A stretch of 64,000 bases of DNA from Setophaga petechia. Its lineage: Eukaryota > Chordata > Aves > Passeriformes > Parulidae. The DNA lies in assembly GCA_024362935.1 (NCBI GenBank), contig JANCRA010000003.1:8484001-8548000 (forward strand). The letters are read 5' to 3'. Each line of letters begins with the position of its first letter. The stretch's first letter is position 1. Below the pieces are notes generated by a model, which did not search any database, had not been told where the DNA came from, and saw nothing but the letters and a program-made list of their open reading frames with translations. Shown piece by piece: positions 38,827 to 51,800 of this stretch. The translations under genes and the position numbers were made by a program.

Positions 38827-41800
38827 AAAAGATAGCAGAAAATCAAAGGATAAACACAAAAATGTATTTTGCAGAAGGTATCACAAATCCATTGTCAGTC
38901 CACTGGAGGAATGAAATTATTAAGCTGATCTTCCTTATTGTATTTAGCCTTTATACCATTGGTGAGAATGTTAGTGTTCTGACATTCACTGATCTCACTG
39001 TAGTTTCTTTAGAGCAAGACCAGTACCCACCAGTTACTGATCTGCTCTCCTTGATTATGGACTAAAACCCACTGTTATCTCCAAACCAAGATATTGAAGT
39101 TGACCACACATTTTGTAGCTTATGTGAAAAAAAAAAAAAAAATGTTCAATTGATCTGCAGTAAGCTCACTGTCTGATTTATATCGTCATAGTAGTTTCCT
39201 TTTGGTCTGGAGACTAACAGACTGTGAGCTGTTAAGGAAAAAAAAAAAAAAAACAAAAACAAACCAAAAACAAACCAAATCAAAACAACCAGAAGCAAAG
39301 GGATCAAACGGAATCTTTTTTAAAATGATGTCTGAGTGAAAAATCAAGGACATATTGTGCTTTATTGAATACCTGTCTTTTCTGAGTCAGATTAGCAGTG
39401 GCAAGAGTCCAGAACTCCTGCTAATCCCTGGATTTTTTTTCAAATTTGTCTTGGCAAAGGTTGAGACCGTGTTTATGAAAGGGCAGTAATGTTGTTGCTT
39501 GCTTTATTTTCCAGTTCTATTTCCAGATCATTAGAGGCTATAGATTCCTAATAGTTAAAAATTTAGGTGCCTAATGCAGATATCCTGTGATGGCAAAACA
39601 AAAGTGAAAGATTGCACCTGTGATGAAGGACAGAGCTCTGCTGTATCAAACATGTAACTGAGTTCATTTTGCTGTGGAAGAAAAGGATTCCTATTAGCAT
39701 CCACAGAAGCCACCAGTGCAGAATCCTAAATCTCTCCTTGCAAAGAGCAGGCTACAGCAAACAACCAATTTTCTAACATATCAGCTTGTATGCTGCAACA
39801 ATGCCAAGAAGAAGATTAATGCCAGCTTCAATTAAAGGCTAAGAACACCACCCATGTGCATGTGAGGGGTTTTATTTTGAGGCTTTGAAACTGAATGTGA
39901 AAATGGTTTCACAGTAATGTTGAAGATCTCCTCACAAAAGGTCATTTATGTTAGAGACATCAACGTTAAGCTGGTCATCTAGACTAGAAGTCTTCAATGA
40001 TGATAGTAATTTCAGGCAATTTAGGGAAAAGGGAATAAATTTTTGTTTAAAGCATTTTATTTAAGTGTTTTTTTCCAAAATTTTACCACAGACATCCAAA
40101 TATATTAGCTATTATTTATGAAGACCTACTCTTCTTTTCAATTAGAGACAAAACAAGACAAGAAACTTTTTAGGAGGAGCACCTTGTGGCCTCAGGAACA
40201 AGAAGCACAGTCTGAACATCATGTCAGGAGAGAGTTAAAAATAGCTGGTCTGCATTGTTTGACCTGATCCTGCACTTTGTGTGCACAGGAGCAGATGTGC
40301 TCATTTGTCAAGCGGTGGCTGGTGACAGCGCTCTGTACCTGCACAGAGGGACAACGTGCCCCAGAACCATGTCAGTGTGAAGCTCAGTTCATGGGTCAGC
40401 TCTGGGAGCAGTCAGGAGCCTCCCCACATGTCAGCAGGCATCACACACCTCTGGCCTGAGAGTGAGTAGGGCACAGTGAGCTGACCCCACCACAGCTCAG
40501 CTGAGCCTCCTGCCCTTGGCACTGCTCCTGCTCCTGCTCCCAGGCTTCTTTCCCAGCAAGCTACAGACTGACCTGCAGGATCAAGCAAAAAGCACAAGCT
40601 CTCAGGTCCCATCAAACTCCTCCCCACAATTTTCCCTGCTAAAAGAGAGGGGAAAAACTGCATACTATTGCAGAAAGTCACAATGAAAGGGATGGTTGAA
40701 AGCCACTACCTGTCAGATCCTCTGCTTGAGCAAAGCCATCGAACCTAAACATCCTTTTAGTTTTAATGGAGCAACAGAAGGGGATTTTGTTGCAGAGGAG
40801 AGTACTGTGTTATCTAGGCCATATATGCCTTTAAACTTCCTAACTTAAAAAATGATACAAAACTGAATTAGTTAATCATTTTATTCACATGTCAGTAAAA
40901 CCCCTTGATCATGCAAAATCTTACACACCTGTCTGAATTCAGAAGGTGTCAAGGGCTCACTAAAAAACCACCAAAACTAAAAAAAAATAACCTACCACTT
41001 TTTTCATATATTTTTCCTTTTCCCTCATTGATTTAAGCTACCTAAAGTATTTACACTGCTTTAGACTGTTTTGCAACACTTACAGCAAGTCTCCTGTCTG
41101 GTATCTCCCTGCTATATGCATGACCTCTCTTACTGGAGCCATGCTCTTGCCTGGCTTTTCACTATATTTACTGTAGCACTGGCTACTCTTATTAAAACCT
41201 CGACACGTTATGCACTTGTGCATCTCTTATTTCTATGAATTTAGTGGGAATAATTCTAGACAATTATTTTTCTGTCATATAGCTATTAAGGACAGAGCAG
41301 GTCATCACTTTGATTGTATGCTAGAGTCTATGGGACTCAGACACCCAAAATGTGAGGACTTTAAGGGAGCCATATGGCAAGCCTTTGCCATATTCGAAAT
41401 GCCACTCAATAAGTAATTTAATTAGAAGGCACCCTAGCTGTAAAGACATTCCTTTAACTTTAGTGCCAGAATGCAGATCTGCAGACAATTCTACCAAGAA
41501 ATTGGTAATTAAACATTCCGTGCATACTCTGGGCTCGTAAATTTTTCTCCCCTTTTCTCCATGAAGATTTTAAGGTCTACACAAGGCAGTAGCTTAACAT
41601 AGGAAGATCAATTTTCAATTCAAATAAAAGAGAAAGAGAGAGCAAAAGATTGTGAAAAAAATCTCTAAATTTGGAGCTTACATGGGGGAAAGTGTTACCT
41701 CTGACTAGTTTTTCTGGTTTGTAGAATCAGTATGAATGTGGTTTAAACTGCTGTGTAAAATGATTTCTAAAAACTTTTTTTATCTCTCTGTGTCCCAAGG

Positions 41801-42784
41801 CAGTGTTCTTACTCACTTCAGGGGGAAAAAGAAGGCCAGAATATTGCTTCTTCATTACTGTTAGGTACCTTTTCTGCCTCTTTTCTCTCCCACATTTTTA
41901 TACCAGTGAGCTATCTGCAATCTCACTTTTTTTTCTTTCTCATTATTAGGATATCATTAAGAGTTGTTGGATCTGACAAACTTCCTTCACTGATCTGTGT
42001 CCTGGTCTTCCCAGAGCTTTGGTCTTTTCTTTTTGAAAACTTGGATACCTTAAATTCCATTAAAGAAAAAAAAGGAAAAAAAAAAACAACCAAAAAAACC
42101 TGTAGATTTTTTTTCCTTGTGGTTTCAAGGAGAAAAACTTGAAGTGAACTGAGGAAAAAGTGTGTCCTGCCATCCATGAAGAGCAGGGAAAGAAAAACCC
42201 AAACAGCTGGCCTGCCTTTTCCTCTGGCCACTGGATCCTTAGAGCTGAAAGCCATTTCCTAAGGTGAGCACTATTAAAACCTCAAAAGATTTATATTTTT
42301 CATGGAGGGAACATACTCCATAAAGACCTGAGTTAATCGGGGAGGATGGGTGCTTGTTGCCAGGCCAGTACTGGCTGCCACTCCCACTGCCATGCAGTCA
42401 ATATTTGCAAGGCCACAGCTGTGGATAACCACTGGTGAATCTTCTGTTCTTCTTCTTGTATTCGTGTAATTTATGAAACTTCTCAGTTTCTCTAAGAGTG
42501 CAATTACAAGTCAATACCTCTGAATAATGACAGGTACAAAGCAATCAGCTCTCAGTACCAGTTCTATGTCTGTGAATACTCAGAAATATATACTTTACTA
42601 TACTGAGGGCAACCTCTGTTTTCTGGTCAAGAAAGATAGAAAAGTGGACTGGAATCAACCCTTTTTGGGCTTGTAGGTGAAGCTCCTTCTCTGAATTAGT
42701 CCCTCAAAGAACATCTTGCTGATGCCTATATAAGTAACCTAGAAAGGTTTCTGAATAGCCATAAAACAGAAACTTGATTTCTTA

Positions 42785-42910
42785 TTTAAACCCCTCCCCC
42801 AAAAACCACACACACAACAAACCCTCTAAAAACCCCAAAGCAAACCAGTAAACCCCCCCAACCAAAATAAGCAAACCAACTTCAAACATACGAACAAGAA
42901 AAAAAAACTA
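42785..42910. repeat. A/C-rich low-complexity tract with C-runs
   Basis: The plus strand is almost devoid of G and T over about 125 bp. C-runs lie at 42791-42794, 42796-42800, 42822-42824, 42833-42836 and 42853-42859. The minus strand therefore has five G-runs of three or more, a long-loop G-quadruplex possibility. Confidence 0.8.
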
Positions 42911-44378
42911 ACCCTCAAAACATTTCAGCAAAACTGGGACAAAGAAAAAATTAAGGGAACAATTTCCTCCATTCCCAAAAATTTTGCTTGCATGTAAAAA
43001 ATCTATTGCGAGGAATAAATGATATGAAGACTTAGGAAAAAAAATGAGGAAAATGGCTGAGGAAATTAAAATAACCCTCTGTTCTTCCTTCTATGCACCT
43101 GTTCTCCAAGCTACTTCTATTCACAACTAAGGTAGAATTTCCTGAGGATGAATTAGGGCTTTTATTGGCCGAACTACACAGCACTTTACCCTTGGTGAAG
43201 TTTTCCATTTAAAATCTCTAATCTGCATGTTATCTGATTCTGAGTAACCTTCTTCTAAGTAGAATTTATGCCCTCACTCTCTCTTTGAATGCCCCTTGGG
43301 ACAAGAGACTATGTACAGCACTTATTCACTTAAATTTCTCATTTATTTTTTTTAAAAAAAGCTCACAAGTTCTTCCAAGTTGGTTTCTTTGTAATGATTT
43401 GAATTGATTGCTTCACAGAAGGATAGCGATGCACTGATCAAGGGTGGCAAGAAGCTGCTCATGCTTGACACATTAGAAAAAATATTATATATTTGGTTGT
43501 TTGAAAAAGCAATAAAATGACCAGAGTGGGAAAAAGCCCCCAAGAAATCACAATGATATGGTGTTTAAAATGGAAATTAATCAAATAATCAATCAACTGG
43601 GAAACACAGACTCATCCTCACTTCCCCTGCACAGCAAAATCTTCTTGCCATGTTTTTCTTGGATTCAGATGATAAGTATTGCCTGCATGGGTTATTTTCA
43701 GATTATCTGACAGGTAAACATATTTTTAGGTATCTTAAAAAAGCCCAAATAACCCCAAAAAAACTGGGTTTTAAAAATCTAGACATTATTTTCAGAAAAG
43801 AAATAAATGAGTTAAAAAAAGCCTTTGAGAAAAGCCTTTGAGAGATGTAGCCATGAATGTTGCAGCAGGAAGGCAGAGGATGCTTAGTGTGTCACATCTG
43901 GCCCCAGCTTTGCGTGCTGAGCACTGAGAACCTGAACCTGTGCCATTTTGGAGCTTCAGCTTTACTGGAATGGAGCCTAGAACCTTGCCTGGGAATAGCC
44001 TACTCTGAATTGGATGACCTTCAGAGTTCATCTTTCCCTCACTCTTATCCACATCTGAAGCATCTGGCAGAAAGAGGAAAGATAGGAAAAACTGTTCAAA
44101 TGAGTAGGTAGGGAATGGTGACCAGTCAGGTTTGAAAGCTGTCTGCAGATTTTATCGTGTAGGGGGAACCTAAAGTTGTTGAAGAACTTTCTTCATGCTG
44201 CACATCCTGCAACTTCTTTGGCCTCCTGTCACCTTTTCAGAAGCCCATCTGTCATGATGATGGTAGAGAATGTGTTTCCAAAAACATGATCAAATTTTGG
44301 CAATGCTCAGGCATCCATCACAGCCATTGCTACTTCATGAGGATCAGGTCCAAAGAAATTCACTAAAGGTCTCCTGTC

Positions 44379-44404
44379 CCTTATCCCTTATCTAAGGGAT
44401 AAGG
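44379..44404. repeat. Perfect 12-bp inverted repeat
   Basis: CCTTATCCCTTA at 44379-44390 and TAAGGGATAAGG at 44393-44404 are exact reverse complements separated by 2 nt. No T-run or gene follows, so it is not a transcription terminator in any recognisable sense. Confidence 0.95.
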
Positions 44405-45550
44405 AATTAGCTTTCTACAGGTGAGAAAGAAAGGACTTAAAGGAAAATTCATGATGAAAAAGAAACCCTGACTTGTCATGACCACATTTAGGTTAGTGAT
44501 GGCTTAAACAACTGCAAATTCCAGTGGGATCTCCAAGCACCACAAGAAACTCTTTCTTTTTCTGAATAATGTGCATCTCTGTCAGTGATTTAACTCCATC
44601 ACACTGGCTGTAACTATCCTAAAATAAGCTTAAAGTAACAAAACCTTCAGATCACCAGTGTCACTTCTTCCTGCTGCCTCATTCCCTCCTTTCACACTGC
44701 ACAGGACCTGCCAGGACTGCTGGGAAGCTGCAGAGTCCGTATGTCCTTACAGATGGGCTACAAAGGATGCTTATTTAACACATTCACATAGCTGCTTTTG
44801 GCCTCATGCCATATGTTCTGCCCTTTCATGAGTTTTAATTCTACAGATCCCTGATTATCTTCAAGGGGAAAAAAATTTAAATGCCATTCTTTTGTTCATA
44901 GCCAAATGCTTTTCATACAATCTAAAAAGCATCTTGTAGCTCCTTCACAGCCCTGCCCCTTCCTCCTCCCCTCTTACATCTGCTGCTGTAAAATCCAGCC
45001 TGTTCTATATTTCTAAAAATTGAAAACTAGATTTCTGAATCACTTCACCTTTGGTTGCCACTCACATTATTAATCTTTGTGTCATAAATAGAGGTTCAGT
45101 TGGCTCTAAGCAACTGTTATTTTAGTGTCTGACAGGCACAGGCTTCCTTCTCAGTCTGGGGATTTATTTACATTCTTTATTTACGTCCCTATATCCCATC
45201 CCACTGTTGAAGCTTTCCCTAGCTCTCATTCAGACAAAATTCCCACTGAGATTTTAAAGGCCCCCCCCAAATAAATCCTTAGCATCTCTCTTATGTGCAC
45301 AATAAGGATAATAAAACCTGAATCCAAGCTGTTTGTGCTGACCCCTTGCTTCTGTCATTCTGCTACAGTTCCAATCAATTAAAAATTTACCCTGATTGCT
45401 ATAAGAAGGAAAGGATACTGCAAGAGTGTTCTTAAAACACTGCCTTTTTTTGGCAACGTTCTGCATTTCTTTAGTCCAAAGTAACCCAAATTTGCTTCCT
45501 GACATTCATCAAAATGGAGGCTTTCCAGGTGTCACTACAAGAATTCAATT

Positions 45551-45555
45551 TGACA
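45551..45555. repeat. Target-site duplication, left copy (TGACA)
   Basis: TGACA directly precedes the TG terminus of the LTR at 45556 and is repeated exactly at 46666-46670. Confidence 0.75.
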
Positions 45556-46665
45556 TGAGGGGTTAGACACTCCTGCCCCTAATCAACATCCTTCCTCATC
45601 TACTGAGATGAAATGACAGCAATGGCCAGCAAATGAGACAAAGGTATTTGCAAAAGCAGGTTTAATATTAAAGGGAAGCCATGACAAGCTTGTTGGCAAG
45701 GTTCCCTCTGCTGCTGAGGCACACAGAGCAAAATCAGACTACAATCTAGAATCAATCAGTCTAAAATCAGCCTCAAATTACCTACATGGAGGCTGAGGAT
45801 GGAAAAAGGGTAAGGATGGGAAAGGGTAATGATAAAAAGATTTAAGTAAGACCTTCCTGTTGAGTTACAAGGTTCAGAGTGGTGCCCCTTGTTAAACCTA
45901 GCCCTGGACTTGACCAGTGTTTTAGGCCTAAAGGTTTAAACAGCACCTAAATTTAACAGCATGAAATGGATAAACAATATAACAAAAGATTCTACAGAAT
46001 TTACAATAAGCACAACAGTAACTTACAGCCCTACCTTACTCACAAATCTAACGTACTTAAGTCTAAGATAGCAACATTCATGGTAAATTTGTTATAGCAT
46101 ATCCCCACTTGCACACACACGGACCTAAAGGAGAACATGCAAGGTGTACACCTGTGAAAAATTCCCCTTGAATACAGTGAAGAACATTCAGTGAATATTC
46201 CTTTGCATCTTCTCAGTGGGAGAAGAGTGGAGCCTTGGGGAGTTGTGGGATCAGCCCAGGCTGCATTGCTGGAGTTCAGCACCCTCTGAGATATCCCTCT
46301 CAGAGGCAGATGGCTGGTCACTGCCTGCTGCAGCCCAGGAGAGCTCAAAGGGTCTCATTTAGGATCTCTGTTTATAGGGTCACAAGATGATTGTCTTTGG
46401 TCATAGTAATCTTCCATCCTGGCTGAAATTTGAGGTGGTAGCTTTCTCTGGAAGTTTGATAGCAAAAATGGTGTTCTACTTGGGTTGTAACTTGGGAAAG
46501 AAAATTTTCCAAGGGGCTTTCCATTAAAAAAGGAGGTTTTTAACCAGTATAGGTTCCTGTGAACAGACAGTGTTTCTGATAAGCTCAAGAGGAACTTAGC
46601 CCAGGGGCTGAGCATTTCTGAGATCATAGTGCATCCTGAGGAGTGGGACAGGGAGGGATGACACA
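45556..46665 (-). mobile_element. Solo LTR of an endogenous retrovirus (1,110 bp)
   Basis: A long LTR-like element begins TGAGGGGTTA and ends GATGACACA on the plus strand (TG...CA), with a perfect 5-bp duplication (TGACA) outside both ends. No internal retroviral sequence adjoins it, so it is a solo LTR. The sense strand is judged to be minus: there, an ATTAAA polyadenylation-like signal lies about 105 bp from the 3' terminus. The body resembles a long songbird LTR family. A 5-bp duplication fits ERVL-type (class III) or some class I elements. A perfect 9-bp-stem hairpin (46283-46306) lies inside. CpG content is low (about two), indicating age. The open frames on the minus strand at 46,040-46,702 are not retroviral genes. 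Confidence 0.75.
46283..46306. repeat. 9-bp hairpin inside the 1.1-kb LTR
   Basis: CCTCTGAGA (46283-46291) and TCTCAGAGG (46298-46306) are perfect reverse complements with a 6-nt loop. Compensating changes in other copies of the LTR would show whether it is selected. Confidence 0.9.
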
Positions 46666-46670
46666 TGACA
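46666..46670. repeat. Target-site duplication, right copy (TGACA)
   Basis: This is an exact match to 45551-45555 and marks the right edge of the LTR. Confidence 0.75.
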
Positions 46671-48471
46671 ACATGCAGCTTCAAAGAGAGCAGAGGAGAC
46701 ATATTTCTTCACAACCAAAACCGAGTCAGAGTTCCTGACATCTTGCTTTGGAGTACTAGTTTGAAATTCTTTAATTGTCCCACAGATATCAACATTTGGA
46801 TGTCATTTAGCACTAGGAATTGAGGCTAATTTTCCTATTCAGTGATTCTATCATTTTTCAAAATGTGTACAAGATGCAACATCATTTATTACAATAAACA
46901 GAGAGTGTAAGAAGATTAAAATTCTGACAGAGGAGTATTAAGTTTTCTTGGTAAAAGAAAAAAACTTCATATGTTCATGAATCATTCCTGAGATAATCAT
47001 ATTCCCTTTAAATACCATGAAGAAAAATATTTCATGTTGCTTCTGGAAAGCATCATGAATATTAATAAATGCGATTTGTCCATTTTGGGGATTAATGAGG
47101 TTTTCCTTCAAAAGATTTTGTAAAAAGACAGTATATAGGTTTTGAAATGCTAAAGACACTACTAATCTGAGACAGATTTGTGTGTGAACATTTTTACCAT
47201 AAATCTGGCAGAAATCACACTCAGTTTTAAAAATAAAGCCCAACTGGTAGCTGTTTGAGTCAGTTTGTACTCACTCCTGTGGGAGAAAGGTGTACAGTTT
47301 TGGAGACATTTAAGCTCATAGCAGCATGCCATCAATGAACCCTTCAAGGAACTTTACAGGTTTAGAATTTTCTTCTAAAGAAATGAGCAAGGAAGAGTAG
47401 AAGAAGCATCTGGATTTGTATTTGAAGAGTCTTCTTAAACAGTAAGAGTCTGTCATATGGATGCAATAGGTACTGTTTGGATAAAGACAGAGCCTTTCAG
47501 TTTGCTACTTATTCCATCAACTCCTTACAGCACAGTTCAAGTGCAATGTAAAACCCCAGCATCATTCCCACTTCGCTTCTCACAATCCATCTTGTGGCAA
47601 ATGCTACAGGATTTAGACTCTGTTGCCCAATTCTCATCTCCTCCACAGTCTTATACAACCAGAGAATATCACTCAATTTGTGTTGCAGTTTTCTGACATC
47701 AACAGCCAGTATAATGATATATTTGCCAGCTTCACAAAGATACAAAGAGATAAAATATTTTTTAAGCATGGTCAGACAGTGTTTCTCTTTATTTACAGAT
47801 ATCTTTAACCATATAGTTGCTGAAGGGACCTATATAATAGGACAAAACAATGAGAAGGTAATTTGGAGATCAGGACTTATTCCTTCATGAGAAAACTGCA
47901 AGGAAAGCTGCAGGGAGATGGTCTGGCAATAAAGGCTCTAGACAGGATGCAAGAGCATCACAGTTACATATGACAAAAACAGATGATCCCTAAGACATGA
48001 TTTATACACATAATGCCTTTAAAAATCTCAAACTTGATCTGAGAAGAGTTGGAAACAAAGTTATGGATGCTTCCCTAGTGACAACAGAATATAGGTATCT
48101 TTCTGTGTCAGTAAGGTCTAATAAAAAATAAGTGATGTATCTTGCTTGTGGAAATCACTGCTCCCATCATTAGTGTAGAAAACACAAAATAAAAGTCACT
48201 AGAAGTATGGTTAGTTTATTGAGAGAGGTGGGGAAAAAAACTCGCTCAAAATAAAATAAGTTCTATTTCCTTTTTATCTTATATCATGCATAACAATTTC
48301 TGTGACAAAGTATGTAGGGGAAAAATTGCAATCTGGATATGGAAAGATTTCTAAACCATTCAGCTTCAGAGACTACACATAAAAGGAGGAACCAGGGAAC
48401 ATGGCTGATTTTCTAACTGAGCATCTAACATTTTCTAACTGCAATCAAAGACCACAACAAAAATAAACTCT
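46671..48471. other. Unique AT-rich noncoding sequence
   Basis: I see no gene, repeat or notable structure here. Confidence 0.65.
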
Positions 48472-48869
48472 GATCACAGAATGACAGAATATACTGAGTT
48501 GGAAAGGAGGCACAAGGACCATCGAGTCCAACTCCTGGCCCTGCACAGCACCATCCCCAAGAGTCACACCATGTGCCAAGAGCATTGTCCAAATGCTTCT
48601 GGAACTCTCTCAGGCTTGGGGCAGTGCCCACTTCTCTGAGCTCCAGTGCCCAACCACCCTCTGGGAGAAGAACCTTTTCCTAATATCCAACCTAAACTTC
48701 CCCTGACGCAGCTTCAGGCCATTCCCTCAATCCTGTCCCTGGTCACCACAGAGCAGAGATCAGTGCCTGCCCCTCCTCTTCCCTTCATGAGGAAGTTGTG
48801 ACTGCAATGAGGTCCCCCCTCAGGCTCCTCTTCCCCAAGCTGAACAGACCAAGTGACCTCAGACACTCC
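48472..48869 (-). mobile_element. CR1 LINE 3' fragment (minus)
   Basis: The plus strand begins GATCACAGAATGACAGAATA and then CATCGAGTCCAACTCCTGGC, the complement of a CR1 3' end. It continues through GAGCATTGTCCAAATGCTTC, CCAACCACCCTCTGGGAGAA, CCTAATATCCAACCTAAACT and TCAGTGCCTGCCCCTCCTCT to GAACAGACCAAGTGACCTCA. This 3' UTR type differs from the CR1s at 2.4, 7.0 and 18.6 kb, so at least three to four CR1 subfamilies occur in the window. It is 5'-truncated and noncoding, and the match to the family is good, so it is one of the less diverged copies. Confidence 0.93.
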
Positions 48870-51800
48870 AAATCAGAGACTAAAAATAATTATACAGCTC
48901 AAAATGCAAAGGAAGACATTGAAATAGAAACTTCTCCCTCTCTCTTTTTAAAAGTAATACAATCTAACACTTTGCCAAAAACACACTGAAAAAGTCTGAA
49001 CCATTTGAACTTTTTCAGCATAGAGAGAAATAAAGCTCAGATAAAAAAATCAGTTAATCAATTGAAATTTGCTGGCCTAATATCTAGCAAAAAAAGTGCA
49101 AATAATTCAGGCCATGGTATAGTTTTGTGGAAGTCACATCATTTTTTTTTCAAGGGGAAGCATAGGGAAGAAGAACTGACACATACCAAGTCATTTTCTC
49201 CACTGCCCTAATTACAGTGTTTAACTTGCTCACTGCAATTTTACAAATCCAAACGATTATACTGGAGAAAATACTGGGCAAAGAATCAGGATTTACTTTA
49301 ATTACAGGATTTTCAAAATGATAAATGAAACCTCTGGAAAAAGGTGCAGGTTAAAAAAAATCCATTTAATGTGGCCTGGAAGTGTCAATGAGAAATCTGA
49401 GATACTGAGAAAGAAATAACTAATGTTCTAAAGGATAAATGTAGTTAAAGCCTTCAGTGATTATTAACTTCTTGAATTATGATTCTGTACTGTTTTCAGG
49501 GGAAAATAAAAATGTTATCTATAAAAGTCTAGATAAAAAAATTATTGCAAACCAAGTAGTTTAAGTGCCCTTTGGAAATGTTAAAGATTGAAGTTATAGA
49601 CATGAAGAACTGCTACACTGGAGTAATAAGCTGATGTCATTATCTCAGATCAAATAATGAAAACCTTTTCAAGGAGTTATGCTGCTAGAACAGGAGATTG
49701 TGACAATATAATCCATTTAGCTTCACAGAACCCCAGCTTTGTTTTGATTTAAGCTCAAGAACTGGAATAAGCCTGTCTCAAAAATAGAAACACTAGCATC
49801 AAGGCTTGATTAGAGAAAGTCTCTTATCTTCTCTGCTGTGCCACTGAGAGGCTGTCAGGTATGCCTGGCTTTTGCTCAGACAAAGGGAAAACAAGTCACT
49901 TCCCTCTGGGGATTTGAGCTCTCTCATCCCATGATTCCTGCTCATGCCAGGAGGAAATTCTTGTTTTGAAGGAAGAACCTGGTCCCTTCTGTGGGTATTA
50001 CCATGGAGGAAAGACAGGCTCCTCCAGCAGGGAGCTTGTGAGTGATCCAGAATGTACTTCTTTGGCTATGTAAATAGAGTTCTTTTCTACATATATAGCA
50101 GAAGCACAGTGCTGTAGTGGAGATCGTATAATGGACAAGTAAATAGGGGAGGTTAATTCAAGAAAAGCTCAGGAGCAATCACTTTTTAATAATTTATATT
50201 CACAGTGCAGCTATATTGCAAGACAGATTAACTTAACCACACTGGTTATTAAAAGGTTTTGATGCAAGGAATAAACATATTTGTACATGCCTAAATGAAC
50301 ACCAAAACCACCAAGTCCAGCAGAAATGATCAGAAATTGTTTGTCGTTAAACTATGTTTTCTGGTATAAATAAATATATATATTCATATAATTAAAGCTT
50401 GTGTCATAACACATGAAACAGAGGACCTCTACATTCCTCATTTTGTCTGTATCCAGATGGACACCACAGGGTTGGGTTTACAGATATATTTGAATGCTGC
50501 AGATGTGGCTGAAATCAATGAAAGCTGAACCTAGAGGGCTATAAAGTTCTAAATGGTCTTTGGGTTCTGATAGCTCAAATGAGACTATCTGGTAGAATAA
50601 GCTGGTAGAATAAGCCAGCACATTTTACTTTATTATACCAATATTTCCTGTTTTGATTTACAAAACCTTTCAAATCCTTTCTTCAAGATTCTCTTCCCTA
50701 CATCAGCATTCTGTCATCACCAGTTAAACCCTGGCCCACTGGCTCCATGTGTAAACTACACTTTCTTAGCTATCCTTAGCTATTTCCATGACCTTAATTT
50801 TTTATGCAATCACTCCCTATCTGCTTCTTCATTTTAAATTTCTCAACTTCAATTTACTCCCATTTCAGTTAATTTCTTCATCATCTGACCTTCATCAGAA
50901 TCCTTGCCCCCATCTTTCCATTCTGCAATGCAGCTTTTGCATCAGGCATTCTTCCTCCTCCCCTTTCACCAGATGTGGCCACAGATGTTGCAGAAGGTGA
51001 GAAAAAGACAGCTTCCCTGATCCGTGCTTTAATGTCCGTGCTTATCCTGGCCCAGAATGGAAATGGAACTGTTACTACAGACCAAGTTCACACTTTTGGT
51101 GTAGCATGAGCTCAATGATGAGGGAATAATTTGACATATCAGCCAGTAAAACAGGTCTTGCTTGAACATGTACAAACAAATTAAGATTCTGCCTTGGCTA
51201 AATTTCTGCAGTATTTCAGGCACTGGAAAGTATACATTCTGACAAAAAAGATGCTGTTACTAAATGTAAAATCTGTGTTCAATAACTGTTGATATTTTTC
51301 AAGTTTATCAGAATTCTTTCTAAAGGAAAGTTTGTTTTAGGAGTGTTTTGTTCCCTGAAATTGAGTCTAATAAGTCTTGCACCCAACATTTAGCCAAAGC
51401 TTAATCTTATTTTCTCATTACAAACAGTTGAAAACTTGATTAACTTTTAGAAGAGCCAATGAACCAGTTTTGCCCATGAAGATTTCCAGCCAACAAATTC
51501 TACTCTTTGAGCAGATGTTGTTTAGGCTACAGTACAGAAGATTAAAATCTATATTCTGCCACCACAATTTTTCTACCTTAAAATGTTATAAGAACACCCA
51601 GATTTCTTCTTCAAAATAAATGCCTATATAAAACTTCTGCGTTTTGTAATGTTTCTGCCACTGCACTACAATTACAGTCAAGTTAATTTAGCTCAAAGAT
51701 TCCAGACTATTAGGGCTAAGGAAAGTACATGGTGCAATTTATTCTCTAATGATATTGTGTAAAGGCAAACCTATCACTTGCTGCTGGTGTTGAAATACAT

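Larger units (their letters stand above)
38827..45550. other. Unique noncoding sequence with low-complexity tracts
   Basis: No gene is recognised. The stretch contains two 16-A runs (39127-39142, 39238-39253; the second continues as an A/C-rich tract), a GC-richer patch at about 40,265-40,620, A-rich tracts near 42,065-42,100, an A/C-only stretch with C-runs (42,791-42,859), and a perfect 12-bp inverted repeat (44379-44404). Confidence 0.6.

Noticed and set aside
41906..42142. Possible retrosequence tail (ATTAAA followed by A-rich tract)
   Set aside because: No parent gene is recognisable, the A tract is interrupted, and there is no target duplication.
44003..44052. Possible CR1 3' tail (AATTGGATGACCTTCAGAG)
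   Set aside because: Similarity covers about 25 bp, the expected TTCCAACC block is degraded, and no terminal repeat follows.
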